This document shows positions 1 through 5,520 of a stretch of DNA of 5,520 nt, one piece after another (within the stretch, counting starts at the first letter, position 1; every line of letters starts with the position of its first letter). This DNA comes from Methylophilaceae bacterium (GTDB lineage: Bacteria > Pseudomonadota > Gammaproteobacteria > Burkholderiales > Methylophilaceae). A program made the translations under genes and the position numbers. Location: assembly GCA_017880825.1 (NCBI GenBank), contig JADGRN010000111.1:1-5520 (forward strand), in the 5' to 3' direction. The notes below the pieces were generated by a model that had not been told where the DNA came from, searched no databases, and worked only from the letters and a program-made list of their open reading frames with translations.

Positions 1-337
1 GATTACTGTCGCGTGCAGAATCAATATCCTGTTCGTTGGAATAGGCGGCAAGCAATGCGCGATCATGCCGTTGCTGGTCTACTGTTGCCTTGTCTTCTTC
101 TGGTTTTACTGCAATAGCGGGCTGGTTGCGTTTGACGACGAGCCCTTGGTTATTCAGGACACTATTATTGCGATTGGCATCCTGCACCGGCAGGCTGTCG
201 CCGTAATGCGTAATGCCTTTTTCGTCTACCCATTTGATAATGCGGTCACCGCCAGCTTCGGCCCAGACCTGATTGCAGGCTAGAACCATACTGGTCAGAG
301 CCAGCAATTTGGTAATCGACAGACATGGTGTGCGCAT
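1..337 (-). CDS. DUF4124 domain-containing exported protein, 3' end cut by the window edge
   Basis: This reading frame starts at ATG 337-335 and stays open to the left edge, giving 112 codons with no stop, so the C-terminus is missing. The product begins with a signal sequence: Arg2, a hydrophobic stretch at about residues 11-20, then VLAC at 18-21 and VWA/EA at 24-28. VLAC resembles a lipobox, so a lipoprotein anchored at Cys21 and a soluble periplasmic protein cleaved after Ala26 are both possible. Residues 33-50 (IIKWVDEKGITHYGDSLP) are the classic DUF4124 signature, a short beta-rich domain common in betaproteobacterial envelope proteins; its function is not established. A charged, Gln/Asp-rich part follows, probably helical (YSNEQDIDSARD near 99-110). 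A weak ribosome site, GGAA, lies 4 bases before the start. The gene begins 12 bp after pyrE on the same strand and is probably cotranscribed with it. Family assignment is firm; the role is unknown. Confidence 0.85.
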   Translation of the reverse strand, partial: MRTPCLSITKLLALTSMVLACNQVWAEAGGDRIIKWVDEKGITHYGDSLPVQDANRNNSVLNNQGLVVKRNQPAIAVKPEEDKATVDQQRHDRALLAAYSNEQDIDSARDSN

Positions 338-349
338 AAAATTCCGTGT

Positions 350-994
350 TCAGGAAAGGGTGCCGTACTCACTACGATAACGCTCTATGGCCGCTAAATT
401 CTGCACCATATGCGGTTGATTCTGCAAGTATTTAATCAGCATTTCCAGATTTGCGATGCTGCAAACGGGAATGCCTATGGTTTTTTTTACTTCTTCCGCG
501 GCTGATAGTGAATCGGCGCCGCGTTCCTGCCGGTCTAAAGCGATGGCCACGCCACATGGCGTGGCGCCACAGGCCTTGATTAAATCGACTGATTCACGCA
601 CCGAAGTCCCCGCAGAAATCACGTCGTCAATGATTAGCACCCGTCCTTGCAATGGTGCGCCTATGACGCTGCCACCCTCGCCATGATCTTTACTTTCTTT
701 GCGATTAAAGGCGTATGGCAAGTTGCGGTTTTGTCGGTTGAACGCAATGGCGATGCTGGCCGCGAGCGGTATGCCTTTGTAGGCTGGGCCAAACAGCATG
801 TCGAATTGGATGCCGGATTTATCAATGGACGCAGCGTAAAACTCGCCGAGTTTCATCAAGCTTTCGCCATCGTTAAATAACCCGGCGTTGAAAAAATAGG
901 GGCTGAGACGGCCCGCTTTGGTTTTAAATTCACCAAAGCGCAGCACCTGCTTTTGAATAGCAAACTGGATAAACTGTTGGCTGAAGTCGGACAT
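350..994 (-). CDS. pyrE: Orotate phosphoribosyltransferase
   Basis: PyrE joins orotate to phosphoribosyl pyrophosphate (PRPP) to make orotidine 5'-monophosphate, the fifth step of de novo UMP synthesis, in the cytoplasm. The 214-residue product has the usual length and aligns well with the enterobacterial enzyme as I remember it. Visible landmarks are GEFKTKAGRLSPYFFNAG (21-38), DMLFGPAYKGIP (65-76), the flexible catalytic loop NRKESKDHGEGG (97-108) with its basic residues, and the PRPP-binding motif VLIIDDVISAGTS (119-131) with the paired aspartates. LDRQERG (153-159) is also typical. The start ATG 994-992 gives an N-terminus matching the family (QQFIQFAIQKQVLRFGEF). No convincing Shine-Dalgarno sequence precedes it. 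The gene stands back to back with xth, 26 bp apart, so its promoter probably lies inside the beginning of xth. The DUF4124 gene follows after 12 bp. Nothing abnormal is seen in the coding sequence. Confidence 0.97.
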   Translation of the reverse strand: MSDFSQQFIQFAIQKQVLRFGEFKTKAGRLSPYFFNAGLFNDGESLMKLGEFYAASIDKSGIQFDMLFGPAYKGIPLAASIAIAFNRQNRNLPYAFNRKESKDHGEGGSVIGAPLQGRVLIIDDVISAGTSVRESVDLIKACGATPCGVAIALDRQERGADSLSAAEEVKKTIGIPVCSIANLEMLIKYLQNQPHMVQNLAAIERYRSEYGTLS

Positions 995-1006
995 TGCTGT
1001 TGAGTT

Positions 1007-1012
1007 AAGGAG
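1007..1012 (+). promoter_or_regulatory. Ribosome binding site that decides the TTG start of xth
   Basis: AAGGAG sits 8 bases before TTG 1021-1023, ideal spacing for a Shine-Dalgarno sequence. The codon immediately before that TTG, at 1018-1020, is an in-frame TAA, so the frame cannot begin further upstream. The next usual start, GTG at 1039, would delete most of the first beta strand and the conserved NLNG motif's lead-in. TTG is therefore the only sensible start. Confidence 0.85.
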
Positions 1013-1020
1013 AAGTTTAA

Positions 1021-1809
1021 TTGTTACGCATTATATCTGTGAATTTGAATGGCATACGTTCTGCCGCAAACAAGGGCTTTTACACTTGGCTGCAAAAGCA
1101 GGACGCCGATATCGTCTGCATGCAGGAACTCAAGGCGCAGGCGCCGGACATGACGCCGGAGATGCTGCAGCCGGCAGGTTATTCTGGCTATTTTCATTAT
1201 GCGGAAAAGAAAGGTTACAGCGGTGTTGGCATATATACGCGCAATAAACCGGACAAGGTAATCGAAGGCTTGGGTATCGCAGATATCGATAGTGAAGGGC
1301 GCTATATCGAGATCCAGTTGGGAAACTTGAGCGTGATCTCGCTTTATTTACCCTCCGGTTCCAGCGGTGAAGAGCGGCAGGCTTTCAAGTTCAGCGTGAT
1401 GGCTCGCTTCATGCTGCACTTGGAAGCGCTGATAAATTGTGGCCGCGAGGTAGTGATTTGCGGCGATTGGAATATCGCGCACAAAGAAGCCGACCTCAAA
1501 AACTGGCGCGGCAATAAAAACAATTCAGGGTTTTTGCCGGAGGAACGCGCCTGGCTCACCGATTTGTTCGATCGCGTGCGCTGGGTGGATGTCTATCGCC
1601 AGCTTCATCCCGATACCACCGAGGAGGCTTACACCTGGTGGAGCAATCGCGGTCAGGCCTGGGCCAAGAACGTAGGATGGCGTATCGACTATCAAATTGC
1701 CACACCACAATTCGCCGCAAAAGCGCGCGCAGCCTCAATTTACAAGGCGGAGCGTTTTAGCGACCACGCGCCGTTGATTATTGAATATGACGCCAAGATC
1801 GCCGCATAG
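1021..1809 (+). CDS. xth: Exodeoxyribonuclease III / AP endonuclease (ExoIII-APE1 family)
   Basis: This is a metal-dependent nuclease of base-excision repair. It cuts DNA 5' of abasic sites and trims 3' ends. The 262-residue product shows the whole family motif series: VNLNGIRSA (7-15), MQELKAQ (34-40) with the metal-binding Glu36, YSGVGIYTR (66-74), YLPSG with Tyr109, GDWNIAHKEADLKNW (148-162) with Asp149 and Asn151, GWRIDY (219-224) with Asp223, and FSDHAP (246-251) with the Asp248-His249 catalytic pair. The stretch NNSGFLPEERAW (167-178) is closer to ExoA- or APE1-type enzymes than to the GKCSF form of E. coli ExoIII. A small residue (Gly170) at this place is typical of true AP endonucleases; this last point is from memory. 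The start codon is a rare TTG with a strong AAGGAG. The gene is divergent from pyrE and convergent with the DUF1223 gene. No clear terminator lies in the 79 bp after its stop. Confidence 0.96.
   Translation: MLRIISVNLNGIRSAANKGFYTWLQKQDADIVCMQELKAQAPDMTPEMLQPAGYSGYFHYAEKKGYSGVGIYTRNKPDKVIEGLGIADIDSEGRYIEIQLGNLSVISLYLPSGSSGEERQAFKFSVMARFMLHLEALINCGREVVICGDWNIAHKEADLKNWRGNKNNSGFLPEERAWLTDLFDRVRWVDVYRQLHPDTTEEAYTWWSNRGQAWAKNVGWRIDYQIATPQFAAKARAASIYKAERFSDHAPLIIEYDAKIAA
1030..1035 (-). promoter_or_regulatory. Candidate -10 element for pyrE inside the xth coding start
   Basis: On the minus strand these bases read TATAAT, an exact sigma-70 -10 consensus, 35 bases upstream of the pyrE ATG. Transcription from it would start near 1023 and leave a leader of roughly 28 bases. 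The site lies over codons 4-5 of xth. No good -35 hexamer sits 16-18 bases further upstream and there is no TGn extension, so the match could be chance in an AT-rich codon run. Confidence 0.35.
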
Positions 1810-1888
1810 AGGCAGGCATTTTACGGGCATATACCTGTGTCAAGTGGTCGCAATTATTTCTTCTGAAAATTCCATGACGTGAGTTGAA

Positions 1889-2677
1889 TTAGCTGCAAAA
1901 TGGTAAGCTCAGTGCCTGCAACACATCGCCGTTGCTGCGGTTTTGCACAAAGGTGGCGACTCCGGCAACGCGGCCTTTCCATTCCGGTTTAAGCGTGAGG
2001 TTGCGTTGCCAGGCCCCATCTTTTTCATCCAGCTTATAAAGGCCAAGCCATTCGCGCACGACATAATCGTGTTCCAGCAGGCGGCCATTGTTTTCACCGG
2101 CGCTGACATTGCTTTTCAGATTATTTTCATAAACCGCGATGTAAACATCTGCGTTTTTGCGGTCTTCAGCTTTCACAGTCTGCGCCGATGCCTTGACGGT
2201 GATTTCACCCGAGGCCTGTGGCGCCAGGCTCAATTGCAGATTGGCGCGCGCCGGTTGTTTCAGGCTGTTGTCTATGGATTGGCTGAAACGCGAACTTTGC
2301 CAGCCACGGAAATCGCCGCCATTGAGCATTACCTGTGGCGTATAAACGAAACTGGAGCGGCCAATAGCAGCCACTTGGCGTTGTCTGGCGCTAAAATCAG
2401 GTCTTGCGAAGCGGTCTTACCAGCCAATGTAATCCTAGTAGTCCACATGAAACGCCAGCGCTACCACTTTATTCGCGCCAAAACCTGAGCCAGCGATACT
2501 GCTCAGCCACTTGTTTGCGGCTGGGCAACTGCTGCAGCCCTCCGAGGTATAGAGTTCGAGCAGGGGCACTGATTGGGCGCCGCTGTGAGCGGAACATTCA
2601 GCCGCAATCGCGGCAGCGGGCATGGCAAACATCGCCAGAGGCCAGATCAGGGTAGTAAAAGCAGTAGGTAGTCGCAT
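1889..2677 (-). pseudogene. DUF1223 (thioredoxin-like) exported protein gene with two in-frame stops
   Basis: Read as one frame from ATG 2677 to TAA 1891-1889, this gene has 263 codons, a normal length for DUF1223 proteins, a family with a thioredoxin-like fold. Codons 1-26 encode a signal peptide (hydrophobic core, then AAAIAA before ECSAHSG). Codons 39-57 (LLELYTSEGCSSCPAANKW) carry the CxxC pair Cys48/Cys51. AFHVDY (75-80) is followed by TAG at codon 81 (2437-2435), then DYIGW, then TAA at codon 87 (2419-2417), then DRFARPDFSARQRQVAAIGRSSFVYTPQ in the same frame. The family normally reads HVDYWDxxGWKD here, so TAG replaces Trp and TAA replaces Lys, each one substitution from a sense codon. 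Nothing else breaks the frame, and the C-terminal half (VYTPQVMLNGGDFRGW onward) looks well preserved. This suggests recent inactivation or sequence errors. Translation would give only an 80-residue exported fragment. Restart at GTG 2374 is conceivable, but the product would lack both signal peptide and CxxC. Confidence 0.85.
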
Positions 2678-2682
2678 GATGG

Positions 2683-2717
2683 TTTCTCCACAGGTTTGAT
2701 AACAGTCCTCGTGGAAA
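2683..2717 (-). promoter_or_regulatory. Ribosome binding site of the DUF1223 gene within a possible hairpin
   Basis: GGAG at 2689-2686 lies 8 bases before ATG 2677 and is the likely ribosome site. In the transcript, TTTCCAC (2717-2711) and AGG (2709-2707) can pair with CCT (2694-2692), GTGGA (2691-2687) and AAA (2685-2683). This makes about 10 base pairs with two single-base bulges and a 12-base loop. The stem would cover the ribosome site and could limit initiation. It stands in the 64-bp gap after ampG and has no T-run behind it, so it is not an intrinsic terminator. The ribosome site is likely; a regulatory role for the fold is speculative. Confidence 0.3.
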
Positions 2718-2741
2718 TTGATCGTGTGGCAGCGCCAAACC

Positions 2742-4016
2742 TTACAAAGGCTTTTCTTGTACCAGGCTTTTTTCTTGGCCGTTCCACGGCGCCACCTTGA
2801 GCAGCAGCAGCATGCCCGGCAGGGCGATGACAAAGCAGAATAAAAAGAATGCCACCCAGCCCAGCCATTCCACCAGATAGCCGGTGGCAGCGTTGGCAAA
2901 GGTGCGTGGCACCGCCGCCAGACTGGTAAAAAGTGCGAACTGGGTGGCGGTATAGAGCGGGTGCGTAGTGTGGGCGATGTAGGCGACGAATGCCGCTGTA
3001 CCCAGGCCTACTCCCAGTGCTTCCACGCCGATCACGATGGCCAGCCAAGACAGGCTGTGGCCTACAGTAGCGAGCCAGGCAAACCCTAAAATGGCGACCA
3101 TCTGTACCACGCCGAAAATCCACAGCGCGCGGTTGATGCCTAGCTTGATCATCCAGATACCGCCCAGCAGGCCACCAATCACGCTGGGCCACAGCCCCGC
3201 GTTTTTGGCGACGAGGCCGATTTCTGTTTTGCTGAATCCCATATCCAGATAAAACGGTGTTGCCAGCGCGGTAGCCATACTGTCGCCCAGTTTGTAGAAG
3301 AAAATAAACGCCAGCACCGTCAGGGCGCTGGCCATCCCGTGACGCCCAATGAATTCATTGAAGGGGTCAACCACTGCAGCCCTGAGTGTTTTCGGCGCGC
3401 CTTGCTTCAATGCCGGTTCGCTGACGAATAAGGTCATGGCGATACCGGGCAGCATGAATAAGGCCGTAATGAGGAACACGCTGCTCCACGGCATATGATC
3501 AGCCAGGATGAGCGACAGCGAGCCGGGGATCAGGCCAGCGATTTTGTAGGCATTCACATGCACCGCATTGCCCAGGCCGAGCTCGTTATCCAGCAACAAT
3601 TCGCGGCGATAGGCGTCCAGCACGGTATCCTGGCTGGCGCTAAAAAACGCGACGATACCGGCAAAGTAGGCAATCGTCCAGATATCAAGCCTGGGGTGAA
3701 AAGTGCCAAGCAAGGGTAGGGAGAGTAATAGCGCAATTTGCGTTATCAGCAGCCATCCGCGCCGCCGTCCAAGTGGCGGCGCGTAGCGGTCAAATAGCGG
3801 CGCCCAAAGGAATTTCCAGGTGAACGGTAATTGAATCAGCGCAAACAGGCCGATAGCTTTCAAATCCACGCCTTCGGAGCGCAGCCACGCAGGCAACAGG
3901 CTAATTAGAATGTAAAGCGGTAAACCAGAGCTGAAGCCGGTAAAGATGCAGATCAGCATGCGCTTGTTGAGCAGCGCTAACCGGATATTGGTGTTATTGG
4001 TCATGGCCGTAACCAT
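2742..4016 (-). CDS. ampG: AmpG-family muropeptide permease (major facilitator superfamily)
   Basis: AmpG imports anhydro-muropeptides (GlcNAc-anhydroMurNAc peptides) from the periplasm for cell-wall recycling and, in some species, indirectly signals beta-lactamase induction. The 424-residue product is almost entirely hydrophobic segments, about 12 membrane helices. It has the family's landmarks: FSSGLP (28-33), KFLWAPLFDRY followed by GRRRGWLL (68-90, the loop after helix 2, equivalent to MFS motif A), FSASQDTVLDAYRREL (125-140), FFYKLGDSMATAL (239-251), and TATQFALFTSLAAVPRTF (356-373). These match E. coli AmpG residue for residue in many places, as recalled, but E. coli AmpG is longer at its C-terminus. 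The start is uncertain: ATG 4016 gives MVTAMTNN, and ATG 4004 is a possible shorter start; neither has a strong ribosome site. The gene is divergent from the SafE-like gene with under 50 bp between them. It lies 64 bp upstream of the DUF1223 pseudogene. No ampC or ampD is in view. Confidence 0.94.
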   Translation of the reverse strand: MVTAMTNNTNIRLALLNKRMLICIFTGFSSGLPLYILISLLPAWLRSEGVDLKAIGLFALIQLPFTWKFLWAPLFDRYAPPLGRRRGWLLITQIALLLSLPLLGTFHPRLDIWTIAYFAGIVAFFSASQDTVLDAYRRELLLDNELGLGNAVHVNAYKIAGLIPGSLSLILADHMPWSSVFLITALFMLPGIAMTLFVSEPALKQGAPKTLRAAVVDPFNEFIGRHGMASALTVLAFIFFYKLGDSMATALATPFYLDMGFSKTEIGLVAKNAGLWPSVIGGLLGGIWMIKLGINRALWIFGVVQMVAILGFAWLATVGHSLSWLAIVIGVEALGVGLGTAAFVAYIAHTTHPLYTATQFALFTSLAAVPRTFANAATGYLVEWLGWVAFFLFCFVIALPGMLLLLKVAPWNGQEKSLVQEKPL

Positions 4017-4051
4017 ACCCGAAAATCAACTTCCCGTGCCACAATGTGGCC

Positions 4052-4720
4052 ATGCTTGAACTCAGTTTAATGGCGGCGTTGTTGGTCGGCCTGCTCGGCG
4101 GCGGTCATTGCGTCGGCATGTGCGGCGGCATCGTGGCTGCCGTGACCGTGACGCTGCCAAAACAGCAACCGAAAGTCGGCTATCTGTTGGCCTACAACCT
4201 GGGTCGCATCGCCAGCTATAGCGCGGCTGGGGTTCTGGCTGGTGCAGTGGGCGCGTCCAGTTTCTTTCTGCAACAGGTGTTGCCGGTGGAAAAAATCCTC
4301 TACGCCTTGGCCAGTTCAATGCTGATTGTGCTGGGGCTTTATCTGGCCGGTATCTGGCATGGGGCCACCAAGCTGGAATGGCTTGGCAGCTTGCTGTGGC
4401 GGCGCCTGCAACCTTTATCCAAGCGCTTTCTGCCGGTGCAATCCTTAAGCCAGGCTTTTGCGCTCGGCACGCTGTGGGGCTGGTTGCCCTGTGGCCTGGT
4501 TTACAGCGTGCTGGTGGCCGCACTCGCCTCTGGCAGCCCGGCTCGGGGCGGGTTGCTGATGCTGGCATTCGGGCTGGGCACTTTGCCCACTTTGCTGGCG
4601 ATGGGCATGGCCGCAGTGCGGCTTAAAACGCTGCTGCAGAACTTCTGGGTCAGACGAGTGAGTGGTTTGGCCGTGCTGGGCTTTGGCCTAGTAGGCTTGT
4701 TTCATATCGCCGCGTTGTAG
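4052..4720 (+). CDS. TauE/SafE or DsbD-type six-helix membrane protein with GHCVGMCGG motif
   Basis: The product (222 residues from ATG 4052) has about six membrane helices, near 4-30, 43-68, 82-105, 134-160, 165-190 and 203-222. Helix 1 carries GGGHCVGMCGG (16-26, with His19, Cys20 and Cys24); helix 4 carries WLPCGLVYS (144-152, with Pro146 and Cys147). This is the signature of the proteins usually labelled sulfite exporter TauE/SafE family or UreH-like/DsbD_2 transmembrane domain (COG2836 type). That label comes from family naming; sulfite transport is not shown for this branch, and related genes often sit near copper or cytochrome oxidase assembly genes. The conserved cysteines suggest metal or thiol-redox handling, as inference. 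A GTG start at 4046 would add two residues; ATG 4052 is preferred, although neither start has a clear ribosome site. The gene faces away from ampG, and its last 33 bases overlap metW on the other strand. No pathway partner is visible here. Confidence 0.88.
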   Translation: MLELSLMAALLVGLLGGGHCVGMCGGIVAAVTVTLPKQQPKVGYLLAYNLGRIASYSAAGVLAGAVGASSFFLQQVLPVEKILYALASSMLIVLGLYLAGIWHGATKLEWLGSLLWRRLQPLSKRFLPVQSLSQAFALGTLWGWLPCGLVYSVLVAALASGSPARGGLLMLAFGLGTLPTLLAMGMAAVRLKTLLQNFWVRRVSGLAVLGFGLVGLFHIAAL

Positions 4721-5323
4721 GCGGTACATCGCCAGGCTGCCCATCAGGTTGGGCATCACGCTGATGGGTTCGCCATCGGTGAGCACGCGGCGCTCTTCGA
4801 TCCGGATGTTGTGCTCGGCACAGAATCGTTCGAAATCATTGATCGTGCACAAGTGTACATTGGGCGTGTCGTACCACTGGTAAGGCAGGTTTTCCGACAC
4901 CGGCATCTGCCCCGAAATGATCTGCATGCGGTGACGCCAGTAGCCAAAGTTGGGGAAAGTCACAATGGCTTCATGCCCAACGCGTAGCATTTCCTGCACG
5001 ATGCCCTCGGTGTGGTGCATGGCTTGCAGCGTTTGTGAAAGTATCACGGTGTCGAATGACTGCGCTTCAAAGCCTGATAGCCCGGCTTCCAGGTCCATCT
5101 GGATGACATTGATGCCGGTGCCCATGCAGGCCAGCCAGTTGGCGTCGTCTTTTTCCACACCATAGCCACGTACTTCCAGCGAGCCCTGCAAGAAGTGCAG
5201 CAGGGAGCCGTCACCGCAGCCCAAATCCAGTACCTTGGAGCCGAGTTTGACCCAGTCCGCGATGATCGCAAAATCCTGCCTGAACCGTGCAAGCACAGCC
5301 AGATTTTCTTTGGATGCGGTCAT
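4688..5323 (-). CDS. metW: Methionine biosynthesis protein MetW (methyltransferase-fold)
   Basis: MetW is the partner of MetX in the homoserine acylation step of methionine synthesis in many proteobacteria. It has a class I SAM-dependent methyltransferase fold, but no methyl-acceptor substrate is firmly known. The 211-residue product shows motif [11 protein letters not shown] (31-40), acidic Glu57 at the end of the second strand, [16 protein letters not shown] (89-104), and the MetW-specific blocks [22 protein letters not shown] (111-132) and [20 protein letters not shown] (146-165). Many MetW proteins begin close to the equivalent of [10 protein letters not shown]. Here about 14 extra residues precede it, but GGAGGT five bases before ATG 5323 supports the longer start. 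The start codon overlaps the metX stop (ATGA), so translation is probably coupled. At its other end the gene overlaps the SafE-like gene by 33 bp, tail to tail. Confidence 0.95.
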   Translation of the reverse strand: MTASKENLAVLARFRQDFAIIADWVKLGSKVLDLGCGDGSLLHFLQGSLEVRGYGVEKDDANWLACMGTGINVIQMDLEAGLSGFEAQSFDTVILSQTLQAMHHTEGIVQEMLRVGHEAIVTFPNFGYWRHRMQIISGQMPVSENLPYQWYDTPNVHLCTINDFERFCAEHNIRIEERRVLTDGEPISVMPNLMGSLAMYRLQRGDMKQAY

Positions 5324-5520
5324 TTCACACCTCCGGTGTCCACATTCTGCAGGTAAGCACGCAAAATGCTGTGGTAATGCGGGTCGGGCATGAGGAAGGC
5401 ATCGTGGCCGTGCACTGCGGTGACCTCGGCATAGCTCACCGATAGCTCATTATCCAGCAACGCCTTGACGATCTCGCGCGAACGCGCAGGCGAGAAGCGC
5501 CAGTCGCTGGTGAACGAAAC
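5320..5520 (-). CDS. metX: Homoserine O-acyltransferase MetX, C-terminal part only
   Basis: The frame is open from the right edge and ends at TGA 5322-5320, giving the last 66 residues of a protein normally about 370-380 long; the start lies outside the window. MetX is an alpha/beta-hydrolase-fold enzyme that transfers an acetyl (or succinyl) group to homoserine, the first committed step to methionine. The fragment contains FTSDWRFSP with the catalytic Asp (fragment residue 6) and HGHDAFL with the catalytic His (residue 39). The 33-residue spacing between them equals the Asp304-His337 spacing I recall for the Haemophilus enzyme. The nucleophile serine region is not in view, so acetyl versus succinyl specificity cannot be judged. 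The stop overlaps the metW start by four bases (ATGA), which marks a metX-metW operon. The usual E. coli-type alternative (MetA) is not related to this sequence. Confidence 0.94.
   Translation of the reverse strand, partial: VSFTSDWRFSPARSREIVKALLDNELSVSYAEVTAVHGHDAFLMPDPHYHSILRAYLQNVDTGGVK
5329..5334 (-). promoter_or_regulatory. Ribosome binding site of metW inside the end of metX
   Basis: On the minus strand GGAGGT lies five bases before ATG 5323-5321, within the last codons of metX (Gly-Gly). It fixes the metW start and fits reinitiation by ribosomes that have just finished metX at the overlapping TGA. Confidence 0.8.

Noticed and set aside
1810..1888. Possible terminator between convergent xth and the DUF1223 gene
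   Set aside because: Only a 5-bp AATTC/GAATT pairing with a 13-base loop is visible, with no GC-rich stem or T-run, so nothing supportable lies in these 79 bases.
2417..2437. Genetic code change, selenocysteine or pyrrolysine insertion at the DUF1223 stops
   Set aside because: Neither stop is TGA, which excludes selenocysteine. A TAG-only recoding cannot explain the TAA. TAG and TAA end other genes in this window normally (xth, metW and the SafE-like gene with TAG; ampG with TAA).
1943..2488. A 181-codon open frame on the plus strand opposite the DUF1223 gene
   Set aside because: It is antisense to a recognisable protein family, shows no domain, and has no convincing ribosome site. The DUF1223 frame explains the composition.
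2696..2701. TGT-TATCAA resembling an extended -10 for the DUF1223 gene on the minus strand
   Set aside because: A start site from it would fall on the ribosome binding site, about 12 bases from the ATG, leaving no workable leader.
2647..3192. A 181-codon minus-strand frame overlapping the end of ampG in another phase
   Set aside because: It is an off-frame reading of ampG, which is well supported by family motifs.
4062..4568. A 168-codon minus-strand frame opposite the SafE-like gene
   Set aside because: Its translation is Arg/Pro/Ala-rich with no domain, typical of the shadow of a GC-rich membrane-protein gene.
1..5520. Mobile element, CRISPR array, defence system or biosynthetic cluster
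   Set aside because: No transposase, integrase, direct-repeat array or cluster of unfamiliar genes is present; apart from the DUF and SafE-like proteins all genes are familiar housekeeping families.

Overview
The window is an ordinary housekeeping region of a proteobacterial chromosome, most likely a betaproteobacterium. The pyrE/xth, ampG and metW/metX neighbourhood and the DUF4124 and DUF1223 envelope proteins suggest Nitrosomonadales or a related group (Methylophilaceae, Gallionellaceae and Nitrosomonadaceae are the families I would compare). That placement is inferred from protein character and remembered synteny, not from a search. There are no rRNA or tRNA genes, no CRISPR, no insertion sequence and no sign of phage.

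Layout, left to right. Positions 1-337 (-) hold the 5' part of a DUF4124 envelope protein that runs off the left edge. Positions 350-994 (-) are pyrE, 12 bp upstream of it and probably in one transcript. Only 26 bp separate pyrE from the divergent xth (exodeoxyribonuclease III / AP endonuclease) at 1021-1809 (+). Convergent to xth is a DUF1223 thioredoxin-fold gene at 1889-2677 (-), whose otherwise open frame carries two stop codons six codons apart. ampG (muropeptide permease) lies upstream of it on the same strand at 2742-4016. Divergent from ampG is a six-helix TauE/SafE- or DsbD-like membrane protein at 4052-4720 (+). Its 3' end overlaps metW (4688-5323, -) tail to tail by 33 bp. metW overlaps the end of metX (5320-5520, -, cut by the right edge) through an ATGA junction.

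The genes belong to separate pathways: pyrimidine synthesis (pyrE), DNA base-excision repair (xth), cell-wall recycling (ampG) and methionine synthesis (metX-metW). The metX-metW pair is a true functional unit. The DUF4124, DUF1223 and SafE-like products are poorly characterised envelope proteins.

I found no new multi-gene system. The best lead is the DUF1223 gene: codons 81 (TAG) and 87 (TAA) fall where the family normally has Trp and Lys in a conserved HVDYWDxxGWKD stretch, yet the rest of the 262-codon frame is intact. Recent pseudogenisation or sequence error is the sober reading. Lesser points are the very tight divergent junctions, a TTG start forced by an adjacent in-frame stop, a possible hairpin over the DUF1223 ribosome binding site, and the cysteine layout of the SafE-like protein.
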